DNA from: Candidatus Binatus soli
GTDB taxonomy: Bacteria > Desulfobacterota > Binatia > Binatales > Binataceae
Reading direction: 5' to 3'
Length of the DNA stretch: 64,000 nt
NCBI GenBank assembly: GCA_002479255.1
Contig: DLMJ01000005.1
Location: 62,001-126,000 of the forward strand
Of the stretch, positions 36,113-43,752 are shown one piece after another. Position numbers and translations under genes: made by a program. The notes under the pieces were generated by a model. The model made no database searches. It was not told the DNA's origin and saw nothing but the letters and a program-made list of their open reading frames with translations. Every line of letters begins with the position of its first letter. The stretch's first letter is position 1.

Positions 36113-36925
36113 ATGATTCTCGATTCTCTCAAGCTCGACGGCAAAGTCGCCATCATCACCGGCGCCGGCCGCGGTCTGGGCCGCGCGATGGCGGTGAAGT
36201 TGGCGGAGACCGGCGCAGACATCGTGGCCGCGGCGCGCACCCAGTCGCAGCTCGATGAAACCGCCGAAGCCGTCAGAAAGACCGGCCGCAAATGCCTGAT
36301 CGTGCCGACCGACGTGACCGTCTCCGCGCAGGTCAACGCGCTCGCCGCCGCCACCGTCAAGCAGTTCGGCAGAATCGACATCCTGGTAAACAACGCCGGC
36401 GGCGGTGACGACACGCTCGGCAAGCAACTGCCGGAAATTACCGACGACGAATGGCGCCGCGGCATCGACACCAACCTGAGCAGCCAGTTCTACGGATGCC
36501 GCGCGGTAATTGCGCAGATGGTCAAGCAGAATCGCGGCAAGATTATCAACATCGCGTCGGGCTACGGGCTTCGCGGCGGCAAGCACAACTTCATGTACGC
36601 GTGCGCCAAAGGCGGCACGATCCAGTTGACGCGCTCGATGGCGCTGACCTACGCGCAGTTCAACATCCAGACCAACTGCATCGTGCCCGGCATCTTCCCG
36701 CACAACGAAGCGATGATGCAGTTTTTCAAGGGCGGCAAGTTTGTTCCCATCGGCCGCGTCGGCCAGGACAGCGAACTCGGTCCGCTCGCGGTGTTCCTCG
36801 CCTCCGATGCGTCCAACCATATCAACGGGGAACTGATCGCGATCGACGGCGGCGGACTGGCGGGCGGAATCGCGCCGACCGGAGTGTCGCCGGAGAATAC
36901 GAACCAGATGGCAGTGGAAAAGTGA
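36113..36925 (+). CDS. SDR-family oxidoreductase
   Basis: The 270-residue product has TGAGRGLGRAMA (cofactor glycine motif), NNAGGG, and Y-A-C-A-K as the catalytic YxxxK with the preceding serine in NIASGYG. The acidic-free start after the glycine loop suggests NADP(H). The substrate is not deducible; the FabG-like layout fits a 3-oxoacyl or alcohol dehydrogenase. A second SDR gene follows 28 bases downstream with the same orientation, so the pair is likely one transcript and may act on one pathway. Confidence 0.9.
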   Translation: MILDSLKLDGKVAIITGAGRGLGRAMAVKLAETGADIVAAARTQSQLDETAEAVRKTGRKCLIVPTDVTVSAQVNALAAATVKQFGRIDILVNNAGGGDDTLGKQLPEITDDEWRRGIDTNLSSQFYGCRAVIAQMVKQNRGKIINIASGYGLRGGKHNFMYACAKGGTIQLTRSMALTYAQFNIQTNCIVPGIFPHNEAMMQFFKGGKFVPIGRVGQDSELGPLAVFLASDASNHINGELIAIDGGGLAGGIAPTGVSPENTNQMAVEK

Positions 36926-36953
36926 AAAGCGAAAAACAACGGAGCTAAAAAAA

Positions 36954-37739
36954 ATGGCCTCCTCCAACGCGTCGAATGACTTCTCGCTCCAGGGCAAAAG
37001 CGCGCTCGTGGTCGGCGCCGAGCATTCCGTCGGCCGCGCCGCCGCCGTCACTCTAGCCGAGGCGGGCGCCAGGGTCGTGCTCGCATCGCAGGAACCCGGC
37101 ACCGACAAGCGGCTCAAGGAAGTCGCCAAGCTGGTGAATGCGGCCGGGACCAAGCCCTTGATTCGCGTACAGGATGCGGCGATGCGCGCCGACCTGTCCG
37201 CCACCGCCGACCTCGCCGCGAAGGAGCTCGGCGGATTACACATCCTCGTCAACGCGCTCGACACGCCGGCGTACGGACCGGCAGAAACCAACGACGACAC
37301 GGCCTTCGACAAAATCATGGAGAACAATCTCAAAACCGTCTGGATGTCGTGCCAGGAGGGCGCGCGCGTGATGCTCCGACAGGGCGGCGGCGTCATCGTC
37401 AACATCACTTCGGTGCTGGCAGAACGCGGCGTCGCCAACGCTGCGCTGTACTGCGCGGCGAAGGCGGCCGTCCTGAATCTGACGCGCGCGCTCGCGCTCG
37501 AATGGGCCCGCAAGGGTATCCGCGTCAACGCGGTCGAGGCTGGATGGCTCGACGATGAATCGAGTCCGGCCAACAAGGGCGACGAGTTCAGCAAGACGAT
37601 GCTCAAGTACCTGCCCTACCATCGTCTCGTGAAGCCCGAGGAACTGGGCGGCGCCCTGCTCTACCTGGTGTCGCCTGCGGCCGGCTTCGTGACGGGAGAA
37701 TCGATCGCCGTGGACGGCGGCCTGCGCGCGCGCGTGTAA
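36954..37739 (+). CDS. SDR-family oxidoreductase, second of a tandem pair
   Basis: The 261-residue product has VVGAEHSVGRAAAV as a variant of the TGxxxGxG loop, LVNALDT at the NNAG position, NITSVLAERGVANAALYCAAK with the catalytic serine and YxxxK, and a C-terminal SIAVDGG. The altered glycine loop and NAG motif set it apart from the gene before it, although the catalytic Tyr-Lys is kept. It forms a pair with the gene at 36113. Reaction unknown. Confidence 0.88.
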   Translation: MASSNASNDFSLQGKSALVVGAEHSVGRAAAVTLAEAGARVVLASQEPGTDKRLKEVAKLVNAAGTKPLIRVQDAAMRADLSATADLAAKELGGLHILVNALDTPAYGPAETNDDTAFDKIMENNLKTVWMSCQEGARVMLRQGGGVIVNITSVLAERGVANAALYCAAKAAVLNLTRALALEWARKGIRVNAVEAGWLDDESSPANKGDEFSKTMLKYLPYHRLVKPEELGGALLYLVSPAAGFVTGESIAVDGGLRARV

Positions 37740-37766
37740 GATTCGCGTATACCTAGCGCCATCGCG

Positions 37767-38201
37767 CTACATCTGCTCGCCGCCAACGGTCAGAACGATC
37801 GCGCATTCCTCGACCGCCTCGATCGAATGCTCGATTGCGCGATCCAGCGCGATCACCATGCCCGGGGTCACAAGCTGCGTCTTGCCGTTCGCGATGAAAT
37901 CGATTCGGCCTTCGATCACCTGCACCGTGATCGGCGCCCGCGTGTGATGCTGCTGCAGCTTCGCGCCCTTCTTCAGCATCATCAACGCGACGTTGATTCC
38001 GTCGCCTTTGACCAGCGAGCTGCCGTGGCGATCGCCGCCGGCCCACGCAGGCTCGTTTTTGAGGCGCGCAATTTCGGCATGGATATCGACGACGACGAAT
38101 CCGCCCTGCGCTAAAAAGTTCTCGTGATCAGGATGCCTTGCGTGATGCTTTGCCTGATCGGCCTGTCTTGCGCGATCGGAATCTTTAATTTGTGGCGCCA
38201 T
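37767..38201 (-). CDS. cupin-domain protein
   Basis: The 144-residue product has a disordered basic start and one cupin barrel: NVALMMLKKGAKLQQHHTRAPITVQVIEGRIDF, then LVTPGMVIALDRAIEHSIEA. The HH...E...H metal ligands are visible in part (QQHH, EHSI). The start at 38201 is supported by a GGAGG ribosome-binding site about 7 bases upstream. Function may be metal-dependent or ligand-binding. It converges with the SDR pair, whose last gene ends 27 bases away. Confidence 0.83.
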   Translation of the reverse strand: MAPQIKDSDRARQADQAKHHARHPDHENFLAQGGFVVVDIHAEIARLKNEPAWAGGDRHGSSLVKGDGINVALMMLKKGAKLQQHHTRAPITVQVIEGRIDFIANGKTQLVTPGMVIALDRAIEHSIEAVEECAIVLTVGGEQM

Positions 38202-38375
38202 TTGAGGACCTCCGCGACTAGCGTTCAAACCGGCTCACTACCAGCTATTGTTTCCTCACGCGCATACCGGCGCAATCGCGCCCGCGTGCGGAGCAAATCT
38301 CGATCCTGAAATCGCCGCGAATGATGCAGGCGACGGGGTGGAGAGGATGAGGCAAGAATCACCTGCGCGGTGGGC

Positions 38376-38398
38376 GGCAGGGGCTGACCCCTGCACCC
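38376..38398 (+). repeat. dispersed hairpin module A, copy 2
   Basis: GGCAGGGG-CTGA-CCCCTGC followed by ACCC forms a tight stem-loop. The same module occurs in reverse orientation at 63208-63229 and 63285-63306, and a looser copy is at 8608-8630. Here it is followed 12 bases later by module B. Confidence 0.68.
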
Positions 38399-38410
38399 AA
38401 TGTTAAGGCC

Positions 38411-38427
38411 GCCCGCCGTTGGCGGGC
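38411..38427. repeat. dispersed hairpin module B, copy 1
   Basis: GCCCGCC-GTT-GGCGGGC is a perfect 7-base-arm hairpin. The reverse complement of this module, with matching flanks on both sides, occurs at 63179-63195. The A-to-B spacing sequence (GCACCC, about 8 variable bases, GGCC) is also shared between the loci. Confidence 0.66.
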
Positions 38428-38463
38428 GCGGGCAGGAGCGGCGACGGGGGCGCATCGTAAAGC

Positions 38464-38490
38464 GCGAGATACGCGCAGCGCGTCTCTCGC
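38464..38490. repeat. hairpin module D
   Basis: GCGAGA and TCTCGC flank a 15-base centre (TACGCGCAGCGCGTC), which is itself largely self-complementary. It lies within the mosaic repeat block. A closely matching second copy was not found by eye. Confidence 0.4.
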
Positions 38491-38504
38491 TCTCGGCCGT
38501 GGGA

Positions 38505-38531
38505 GAAAAAGACGCATCCTGCGGATTTTTC
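38505..38531. repeat. dispersed hairpin module C, copy 1
   Basis: GAAAAA and TTTTTC flank a 15-base centre that contains CGCA and TGCG. The arrangement matches 63241-63271 (CGCGAAAA, centre GATGCGCTGCGCAGA, TTTTCGCG), so this is the same module in both mosaic blocks with several substitutions. Confidence 0.52.
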
Positions 38532-38628
38532 GATTAACGGTGGGTGCAGCGCGCTTGCGACCCGCGGTTGATCCAAATTACGGCGCATTTTGCGAAACAG
38601 GGGTTATTTCCTAGGATCCAGACACGAA

Positions 38629-38644
38629 TGTTTCACGTGAAACA
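38629..38644. promoter_or_regulatory. parS: chromosomal parS site (ParB-binding palindrome)
   Basis: TGTTTCACGTGAAACA matches the bacterial parS consensus (TGTTnCACGTGAAACA) at all 16 positions and is a perfect palindrome. ParB binds such sites and spreads from them to organise and segregate the origin region. A chance match is very unlikely in 64 kb of GC-rich DNA. The palindrome extends by AA/TT and is followed by Ts, so a weak terminator role is an alternative. No parA or parB gene is in the window; parS sites often lie at a distance from parAB near the origin. Confidence 0.85.
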
Positions 38645-38680
38645 TTTTTGGTTCAGGAGAACAAAACGCGAATCGGTGGG

Positions 38681-38716
38681 ATTACTTGACGCCGGGGAAG
38701 CTCAGCGTGAAGCCGC
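38681..38716 (+). repeat. left direct repeat: copy of the SDR gene 3' end
   Basis: This 36-base segment matches 39767-39802 at 33 positions, including an uninterrupted run GGGAAGCTCAGCGTGAAGCC. Read on the minus strand it encodes the last residues and stop of an SDR (GFTLSFPGVK then TAA), whereas the intact gene ends GFTLSFPGAQ. Duplication of a gene's 3' end around an insertion is typical of site-specific integration. Confidence 0.7.
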
Positions 38717-39766
38717 GGGCTTACAATGTGCGACGATTCGGTGATAGAGCATTTTCCCATTTGCGCTGGTGCAGATAAGGTGGGCAGGCGAGCAAGAGCA
38801 GTGACCGCGTGATTTCACTGTCTGTCCGCCTTTCAGCGAGGATGACGAAATGTCGCGGATGGTGCCAAGCCTCATACTCAGCATAATCGACCGAGCTTTT
38901 CCTTGGGCGAAGCAGGCCGACGTAACGACAGAGCTGCTGAATATCATGGGAGCGGATACGATAGCAGGAATCGTCAAACTGCTAGACCAGATCTCGGATG
39001 AGCTGCTGAGTATTGAGCCTAGAGAGTTCGCCGACTTTATTCTCGCACGAGAATCTCTTCGCCATGCGTCGGCGACATTCGTCAGTGGGACTAAAGCTAC
39101 CCATCCATGGCCGAGACCGGGGGATCGGAACGCGCTCTGCTTCATTAAGCACGTGCTAAACGGCTGCCCCGACGAGGCCCCGGTGGCAGGAACGAATGAG
39201 TTGGCCTTTATTGAGGACGAAGAATTGAGAAGGGCTCTTCGCCTAGATCTGGGCGCCGTGGAGTCTTCCTTGCGCAATGGCGAGTGGAAGTCGGCCACAA
39301 TCTTGGCGGGCTCGTTGGTCGAGGCGTTCTTGCTCTGGGCAATTGGTCAGCACGATCAATATGAGATCACTGCAACCATCAAGCGTATCGCCGGGAAGTC
39401 CCGCAGACAGCCTGAACCAAGCGACCTCGAAAGCTGGGATCTGATTCATTACATTGAAGTGGCGCGCGAGCTGAATAGGATTACAGACGAGACCGCTTCT
39501 CAGGCAAGAATAGCAAAAGACTTCCGCAATCTGATTCATCCGGGTCGAGAGCGTCGCAGGAAAATGCGCTGCGACCGTGGAACCGCCCGCTCTGCAGCTG
39601 CTGCCGTCGATCACGTCCTGCGCGACCTTATGGCCCAGCCATCGCGGCAAGGCTCGACTCATCAAGAGTAGTAAGCGTCAGGCCGCAACTTACATAGTTC
39701 TAGTTCGCCCGACTCCTGTCTTCGGGCGGGTATGTTTTGCTGCGTAAGGAACTAAAGACTGGCGAA
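38717..39766. mobile_element. about 1 kb inserted segment flanked by 36-base direct repeats
   Basis: The DNA between the two direct repeats holds a single gene (38850-39671) and short flanks, and is less GC-rich than the surroundings. There is no integrase, so it would be either a passively integrated cassette, a deletion relic of a larger element, or a non-autonomous element. The intact SDR gene is restored on the right side by the second repeat copy. Confidence 0.55.
38850..39671 (+). CDS. accessory protein, possibly HEPN-like, inside the inserted segment
   Basis: The 273-residue product is not firmly assigned. It is mainly helical. The segment ATILAGSLVEAFLLWAI near residues 149-165 is the kind of helix found in HEPN-like proteins. 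The later AKDFRNLIHPGRER (about residues 223-236) carries R-N-x-x-H, similar to the R-x(3-6)-H catalytic motif of HEPN ribonucleases. It is the only gene in the insertion. An immunity or toxin role is a possibility, not shown. Start chosen as the ATG at 38850; no strong ribosome-binding site is visible. Confidence 0.6.
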   Translation: MSRMVPSLILSIIDRAFPWAKQADVTTELLNIMGADTIAGIVKLLDQISDELLSIEPREFADFILARESLRHASATFVSGTKATHPWPRPGDRNALCFIKHVLNGCPDEAPVAGTNELAFIEDEELRRALRLDLGAVESSLRNGEWKSATILAGSLVEAFLLWAIGQHDQYEITATIKRIAGKSRRQPEPSDLESWDLIHYIEVARELNRITDETASQARIAKDFRNLIHPGRERRRKMRCDRGTARSAAAAVDHVLRDLMAQPSRQGSTHQE

Positions 39767-39802
39767 ATTACTGCGCGCCGGGGAAGCTCAGCGTGAAGCC
39801 GC
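39767..39802 (+). repeat. right direct repeat: 3' end of the intact SDR gene
   Basis: This is the second copy of the 36-base repeat described at 38681-38716. It contains the stop codon (TTA on the plus strand at 39768) and final codons of the SDR gene. Three mismatches cluster directly after ATTACT. Confidence 0.7.
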
Positions 39803-40550
39803 CGTCGACCATGATGGTTTGCGCGGTCAGATAGCTGGCCGCGGGCAGGCATATCAGGCACGCGACGGCGGCGATCTCGTCGAGCGTAGGCAGCCGCTTC
39901 AGCGCGGATCGTTCGGCGCATCGGCGCTGAAAATCCTCGTACGAGTAGCCCAGGTAGTTCACGTAAGAGCGCGCCGAGTCGGTGTCGATGTAACCGACGT
40001 TGAGGCCGTTGACCGTGACGCCGCGCGGGCCGAGCTCGAACGCGAAGTCGCGCACCATGCTCTCCAGCGCGGCCTTGGCGGCGCCAAGCACGCCGTGGCC
40101 GGGCAGGTTGCGAATCGAGTCTATTCCCGAAATCATCAGCACGCGCCCGCCCTCGCCCATCACCCGGCTCGCTTCCTGAACCGCGGCGACGAATCCGTTG
40201 ACGCTCAGCGCAAAGGTGCGGGCGAGATTGTGCGGCTTGGTTTCGAGCAGCGGCTTGAATGCGGTCGCGGCCGCGTTCGCAACCAGGATGTCGAGCCCGC
40301 CCAGCTCCGAGGCGGCGCGCGTCACCATCGCGCGCACCTGCGACTCGTCCTCGAGGTCGGCCTTGATGAGCATCGAGCGCGGCGCGACCGCCCGGACCTC
40401 GTCGAGCGTTTGCGCGGCGCTCGCTTCGTCGCGGCGGTAGTTCATCGCGACGGTCGCGCCCATCCGCGCCAGCCCGAGCGAGATGGCGCGGCCAAGTCCG
40501 CGCGTGCCGCCGGTGACGAGCGCCATCTTGCCATCGAGATCGTGCATCAT
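39768..40550 (-). CDS. SDR-family protein, FabL-like, with altered catalytic residue
   Basis: The 260-residue product has TGGTRGLGRAIS (13-24), NAAAT at the NNAG position and SGIDSIRNLPGHGVLGAAKAALE around K159. The sequence around K159 resembles FabL-type enoyl-ACP reductases, which use Y-x6-K; here that position is H152, and the YxxxK position is L155. Catalytic activity may be changed. The ATG at 40550 is preferred over upstream in-frame starts because it opens the Rossmann fold. Its 3' end is the site duplicated around the neighbouring insertion. Confidence 0.83.
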   Translation of the reverse strand: MMHDLDGKMALVTGGTRGLGRAISLGLARMGATVAMNYRRDEASAAQTLDEVRAVAPRSMLIKADLEDESQVRAMVTRAASELGGLDILVANAAATAFKPLLETKPHNLARTFALSVNGFVAAVQEASRVMGEGGRVLMISGIDSIRNLPGHGVLGAAKAALESMVRDFAFELGPRGVTVNGLNVGYIDTDSARSYVNYLGYSYEDFQRRCAERSALKRLPTLDEIAAVACLICLPAASYLTAQTIMVDGGFTLSFPGAQ

Positions 40551-40560
40551 TCTTATGAAT

Positions 40561-42501
40561 TCAGATTCGCGTAGAGGACTTATCGTAGAGGACTCGCCGA
40601 ATGTCTTTGCCTGTCGATGCGCCATCTGCCCGGATCACGCGACGGTTGAAGCCATCGCGCTCGACGCTCACCGTCAGCTCGGCGTCGGAGGCGTCCGCAG
40701 GCGTCGCAAACGCGACCCGCCCGCTCTCAGGCGTCCGCGATTCTGCTATAACGGCGCCGCCACGGCCATACAGCGTGACGCGCGCACCGGCAATCGGCGG
40801 ATGCTCCCCGTCGGGCAGGTAGTCGTTGTCCAGCACGGTGACCGCAATGCTGCGCAAATCGCGCGCGCGCACGATCTCGACTCGCAGATCGCGCAGATAA
40901 ATCATCGGCTCGGCAAACACGCCCTGGATTCCCGCCCGCTCCGCCTCGCGCGCCGGGTTCGCCTTCAGCTCGACGCGCTGCGCCGCCATCCCGTGGTCGG
41001 ACGTAACGATGAACAGCGTGGATTCGAGCAAGCCGCGCGCACGGAACAACTCGAGCACCGCGCCGATTCGTTGGTCGGTGCGATAAAGCGCCTCGCGCAG
41101 CCCCTCGTGATGGGGGCCGTAGTCGTGGCCCGCGCCATCGGTGATTACAAACTCGTGCGCGACGAACACGGGAACATCGTCGCCGCAATGGTCGAAGAGG
41201 TTGATCACTTGCGCCAGGCCGCGGATGTCCACGATCTCTTCGCGAATCATCGTGGACATATTGTCCGCCGCCCATCGCGGGCTTACGTCGGCCGACATCT
41301 CGGCGGTAAGTGCTTTGAGGCGCGCCTTGTCGCCGACGATCCGCCGCTCGAACACCGCATGATCGGCGCCACGCCCCTGCGGTTCATGGATCGACGCCGT
41401 GATCGCGCCTACCCCACCGGGGCGGGCGCCACCGGCGCGTCTAAAGGCTTCGTAGAGCGTCTCGACGCCGGGATTCAGAAAACGTTCGGTCTCGAAGATG
41501 TTGCCCTGAATCGGCACAGTCTCGCGATGCTCGCGCAGGTGAAAAGTGGGATTGACGACGTCGTGATGCCCGCACCATGCGCCGGTCAGAATCGTCGAAT
41601 GGCTGGGCCACGTGATGCTCGGGAAATTGACGATCGACCCGTGCGAGAGCATCGCGCCGCGCTCGACGAGGCCGGCGAGATTAGGAATCGCGCCAGGATT
41701 GTTATCGAGCTGATGGCGCAGTTCCGAATGCGACAGGCCGTCGAGCAGGAACATATAAGCACTGGTTGGGCGCCCGGCGTCGTTGTCGATTATTTCATCG
41801 AGCGGAGTGCCGTCCTGGCGCTTCAGGTAAACCTCGGCGGGTGAGCCCGACGCATCGAGGCCGGCGATTTTCGGGAGTCCCATCAGGCGCGCGATCGTCG
41901 GCGCGACATCGACCTGGCGGGCGCCCAGCTTGAAGAGACCGCGGCGGACGCCCGGACCGCTGAACACCAGCGGCGCGCGGGATTGCACCACGTCGAGTGC
42001 GCCATGCTGCCCCGGCTGGATTCCGTAGGCGTAGGCCTTGGGGCTGAGGACCAGATCGGGAGCGCGCGGACTGTCGAAGAGCTGGGCGATTCGCTCATAC
42101 GCGTAGGGATGGCTGAGCACGTGGGGTTCGAACCAGGCGCGATTCGGATCGTCGGTGCGATTGCCGCTGCGGCCGGCGGCGTCGAGTTCCTCGTCGATCG
42201 TGGAAACGATGAATGGATCCTGATTTGCGATCGGGTTCTCGCCGATTTGCTCGACGACTTCGAATGACAGCGCGCCGCGTTCATCGGCGAAGCGTTTGAA
42301 TCGAATCATCCCGCGCCGCGACCACACTTCGTACGCGTCGGCGCGCCAGGTCATCACGAGATCGACGTGATCGGCCGCTGGAGTCTCGGCGAGCAGCGCG
42401 AGGATGGTCGCGTCGCCGGAATCATACTGATGCGGATCGAGTCCCTGGCCACCGTGGCGTTCAGGTCCATGTTCCCGCAGCTGGTCGGATTTGCGATTCA
42501 T
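40561..42501 (-). CDS. alkaline phosphatase-superfamily (nucleotide pyrophosphatase-like) enzyme with unusual segment order
   Basis: The 646-residue product has a phosphodiesterase core: FLLDGLSHSELR, NFPSITWPSHSTILTG (the likely nucleophile is the threonine of SITWP), VITDGAGHDYGPH and VTSDHGM. The metal ligands look complete. Before this core, residues about 120-240 read like the C-terminal part of an alkaline phosphatase (RAPLVFSGPGVRRG, VDVAPTIARLMGLP), so segments appear in unusual order. A beta-sandwich-like tail follows. The start at 42501 has AAGGAG 14 bases upstream. No signal peptide is seen. Substrate unknown. Confidence 0.78.
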   Translation of the reverse strand: MNRKSDQLREHGPERHGGQGLDPHQYDSGDATILALLAETPAADHVDLVMTWRADAYEVWSRRGMIRFKRFADERGALSFEVVEQIGENPIANQDPFIVSTIDEELDAAGRSGNRTDDPNRAWFEPHVLSHPYAYERIAQLFDSPRAPDLVLSPKAYAYGIQPGQHGALDVVQSRAPLVFSGPGVRRGLFKLGARQVDVAPTIARLMGLPKIAGLDASGSPAEVYLKRQDGTPLDEIIDNDAGRPTSAYMFLLDGLSHSELRHQLDNNPGAIPNLAGLVERGAMLSHGSIVNFPSITWPSHSTILTGAWCGHHDVVNPTFHLREHRETVPIQGNIFETERFLNPGVETLYEAFRRAGGARPGGVGAITASIHEPQGRGADHAVFERRIVGDKARLKALTAEMSADVSPRWAADNMSTMIREEIVDIRGLAQVINLFDHCGDDVPVFVAHEFVITDGAGHDYGPHHEGLREALYRTDQRIGAVLELFRARGLLESTLFIVTSDHGMAAQRVELKANPAREAERAGIQGVFAEPMIYLRDLRVEIVRARDLRSIAVTVLDNDYLPDGEHPPIAGARVTLYGRGGAVIAESRTPESGRVAFATPADASDAELTVSVERDGFNRRVIRADGASTGKDIRRVLYDKSSTRI

Positions 42502-42674
42502 TTGATGCCGAATCTCCTTGTTAAGAACATTGCGCCGCGCGGCGTGACGCGTGCAAGCCACTCACGGCGCACCGCTTAACGTTTCATTCACATTCGCGAT
42601 CCGGCCGGCGAGATTGCGTGTGCTCGCGGATTCCAGCAATAGTGAGACCCCAAACCGGGAAAGGCAATCAGTAT

Positions 42675-43022
42675 ATGGCGCTCAACGAAGAATCGGCATT
42701 CGAATCACGGATCGGAAAAGGCACCAAGGCTTCGGGGAAACTCAACTTTCGCGGCCCGGTAAAAATCGAAGGCGAAGCGGAAGGCGAGATCATCGGAGAT
42801 GAAGTTGTAATCGCGACCGGCGCGGTGGTGAGCGCACGGATTTCCGCAGGCAAGGTGACGATCGCGGGCGCGTTCAGCGGCGAAGTGACGGCGCGCGAAC
42901 GCGTCGAGTTGATGGCGACGGCGCGAGCACAGTGCACGATCAGCACGCCGAGCCTGGTGCTCAACGAGGGCGCGCAGTTCGACGGCGACTGCAAGATGCC
43001 GGCCAAGAAGCTCGCTGCGTAA
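42675..43022 (+). CDS. bactofilin-family polymer-forming protein
   Basis: The 115-residue product has the right-handed beta-helix repeats of bactofilins: GKASGKLNF-type turns followed by GPVKIEGEAEGEIIGDEVV, ATGAVVSARISAGKVTIAGAF, then ARERVELMATARAQCTIS. Bactofilins polymerise without nucleotides into cytoskeletal scaffolds that position cell-wall or stalk machinery. The start at 42675 opens the conserved domain. No M23 peptidase partner is adjacent, but one occurs at 16979-18460. Confidence 0.85.
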   Translation: MALNEESAFESRIGKGTKASGKLNFRGPVKIEGEAEGEIIGDEVVIATGAVVSARISAGKVTIAGAFSGEVTARERVELMATARAQCTISTPSLVLNEGAQFDGDCKMPAKKLAA

Positions 43023-43024
43023 GC

Positions 43025-43624
43025 TTAAGCTTGGCGGAGAGGCGGCGTGACCAGGACGGTTTCGATACCGCGTGAATCGCGCCGGCGCAGCACCAGTCCC
43101 GAGTCGTCAATCTCAATTTCCTCGGAGTCGCCCATCCGCGGCTCGTAAATCCACACGTGCGGATCGTCGCCACGCTGGCGGCATGACTGTTTGCCGGTGG
43201 CAGCGACGAGTGTATTCGGATCGATTGCCGCCACCCGTCCGGTCCATCGCGTCTGCCCTCGTTCGCGAATGTGGGCGATAGTCAGAGCGCGAAAGATGAT
43301 CAGGTCGGCATCCACTTCGCCGTAGCGCCCGAGCTTGACGGTCAAGTTGTTGCGCCCACCCATCGCGCCGACGTTGCCGCGCAGAAAACTGTCGGCTGAT
43401 TCGTAGGTGGCATTGCGAGTGAAGGGGCCGCGGCTGTAGCTCGCGACTACGCGCCGGATGATCCCGGCGTCGTCGAGTTCGGCTTCGACTTCGTACACGT
43501 TGGATCCGCTCGCGGGACGCCGAATGCCGTGGATCCTGCCTGCGGCCAGGGTTTCATCCTCGACAGCGAGCAACTCGCCGGCGCGGCGGATATCGTAGCG
43601 CAACTCGCCGTCGGCAATGAGCAT
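43025..43624 (-). CDS. hypothetical protein
   Basis: The 199-residue product is not recognised. It is rich in beta strands and charged residues with no signal peptide or membrane helix. Regularly spaced strands (ELRYDIRRAGELL, YEVEAELDDAGIIRRVVASYSRG, GRVAAIDPNTLV) suggest a barrel-like or lipocalin-like fold. It converges with the bactofilin gene, ending 3 bases from that stop. The next gene upstream is divergent. Confidence 0.65.
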   Translation of the reverse strand: MLIADGELRYDIRRAGELLAVEDETLAAGRIHGIRRPASGSNVYEVEAELDDAGIIRRVVASYSRGPFTRNATYESADSFLRGNVGAMGGRNNLTVKLGRYGEVDADLIIFRALTIAHIRERGQTRWTGRVAAIDPNTLVAATGKQSCRQRGDDPHVWIYEPRMGDSEEIEIDDSGLVLRRRDSRGIETVLVTPPLRQA

Positions 43625-43752
43625 GCTCGAAAGTTAACCGCTCGGATGGGGGCGAACAAGTTTGCCGCATACGCGGTCAATGGGGCATTGTTTGGGTTCA
43701 AAGTCCCTGTTCGTTGGTCGCCGGGGCTCCAAATCCAAGAGGAAGCGCTCAA

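Larger units (their letters stand above)
38202..38849. other. 648-base gene-free region with mosaic hairpins and parS
   Basis: No convincing gene lies here. It contains, in order: hairpin A (38376-38398), hairpin B (38411-38427), hairpin D (38464-38490), hairpin C (38505-38531), a perfect parS-like palindrome (38629-38644), the left copy of a 36-base direct repeat (38681-38716), and the upstream region of the accessory gene at 38850. The short frame starting ATGTTTCAC at 38628 is a by-product of the palindrome. Confidence 0.6.

Noticed and set aside
38225..38455. Minus-strand frame of 76 codons in the repeat block
   Set aside because: It crosses the hairpin modules, is arginine/proline-rich and matches no family.
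38628..38744. Short frame beginning MFHVKH at the parS palindrome
   Set aside because: The start simply encodes the parS palindrome, and the rest crosses the SDR direct repeat. It is not a plausible gene.
42120..42140. GGTTCGAACC-like motif recalling a tRNA T-arm
   Set aside because: It lies inside the phosphatase gene, and no acceptor or anticodon stem could be built around it. No tRNA gene was found in the window.
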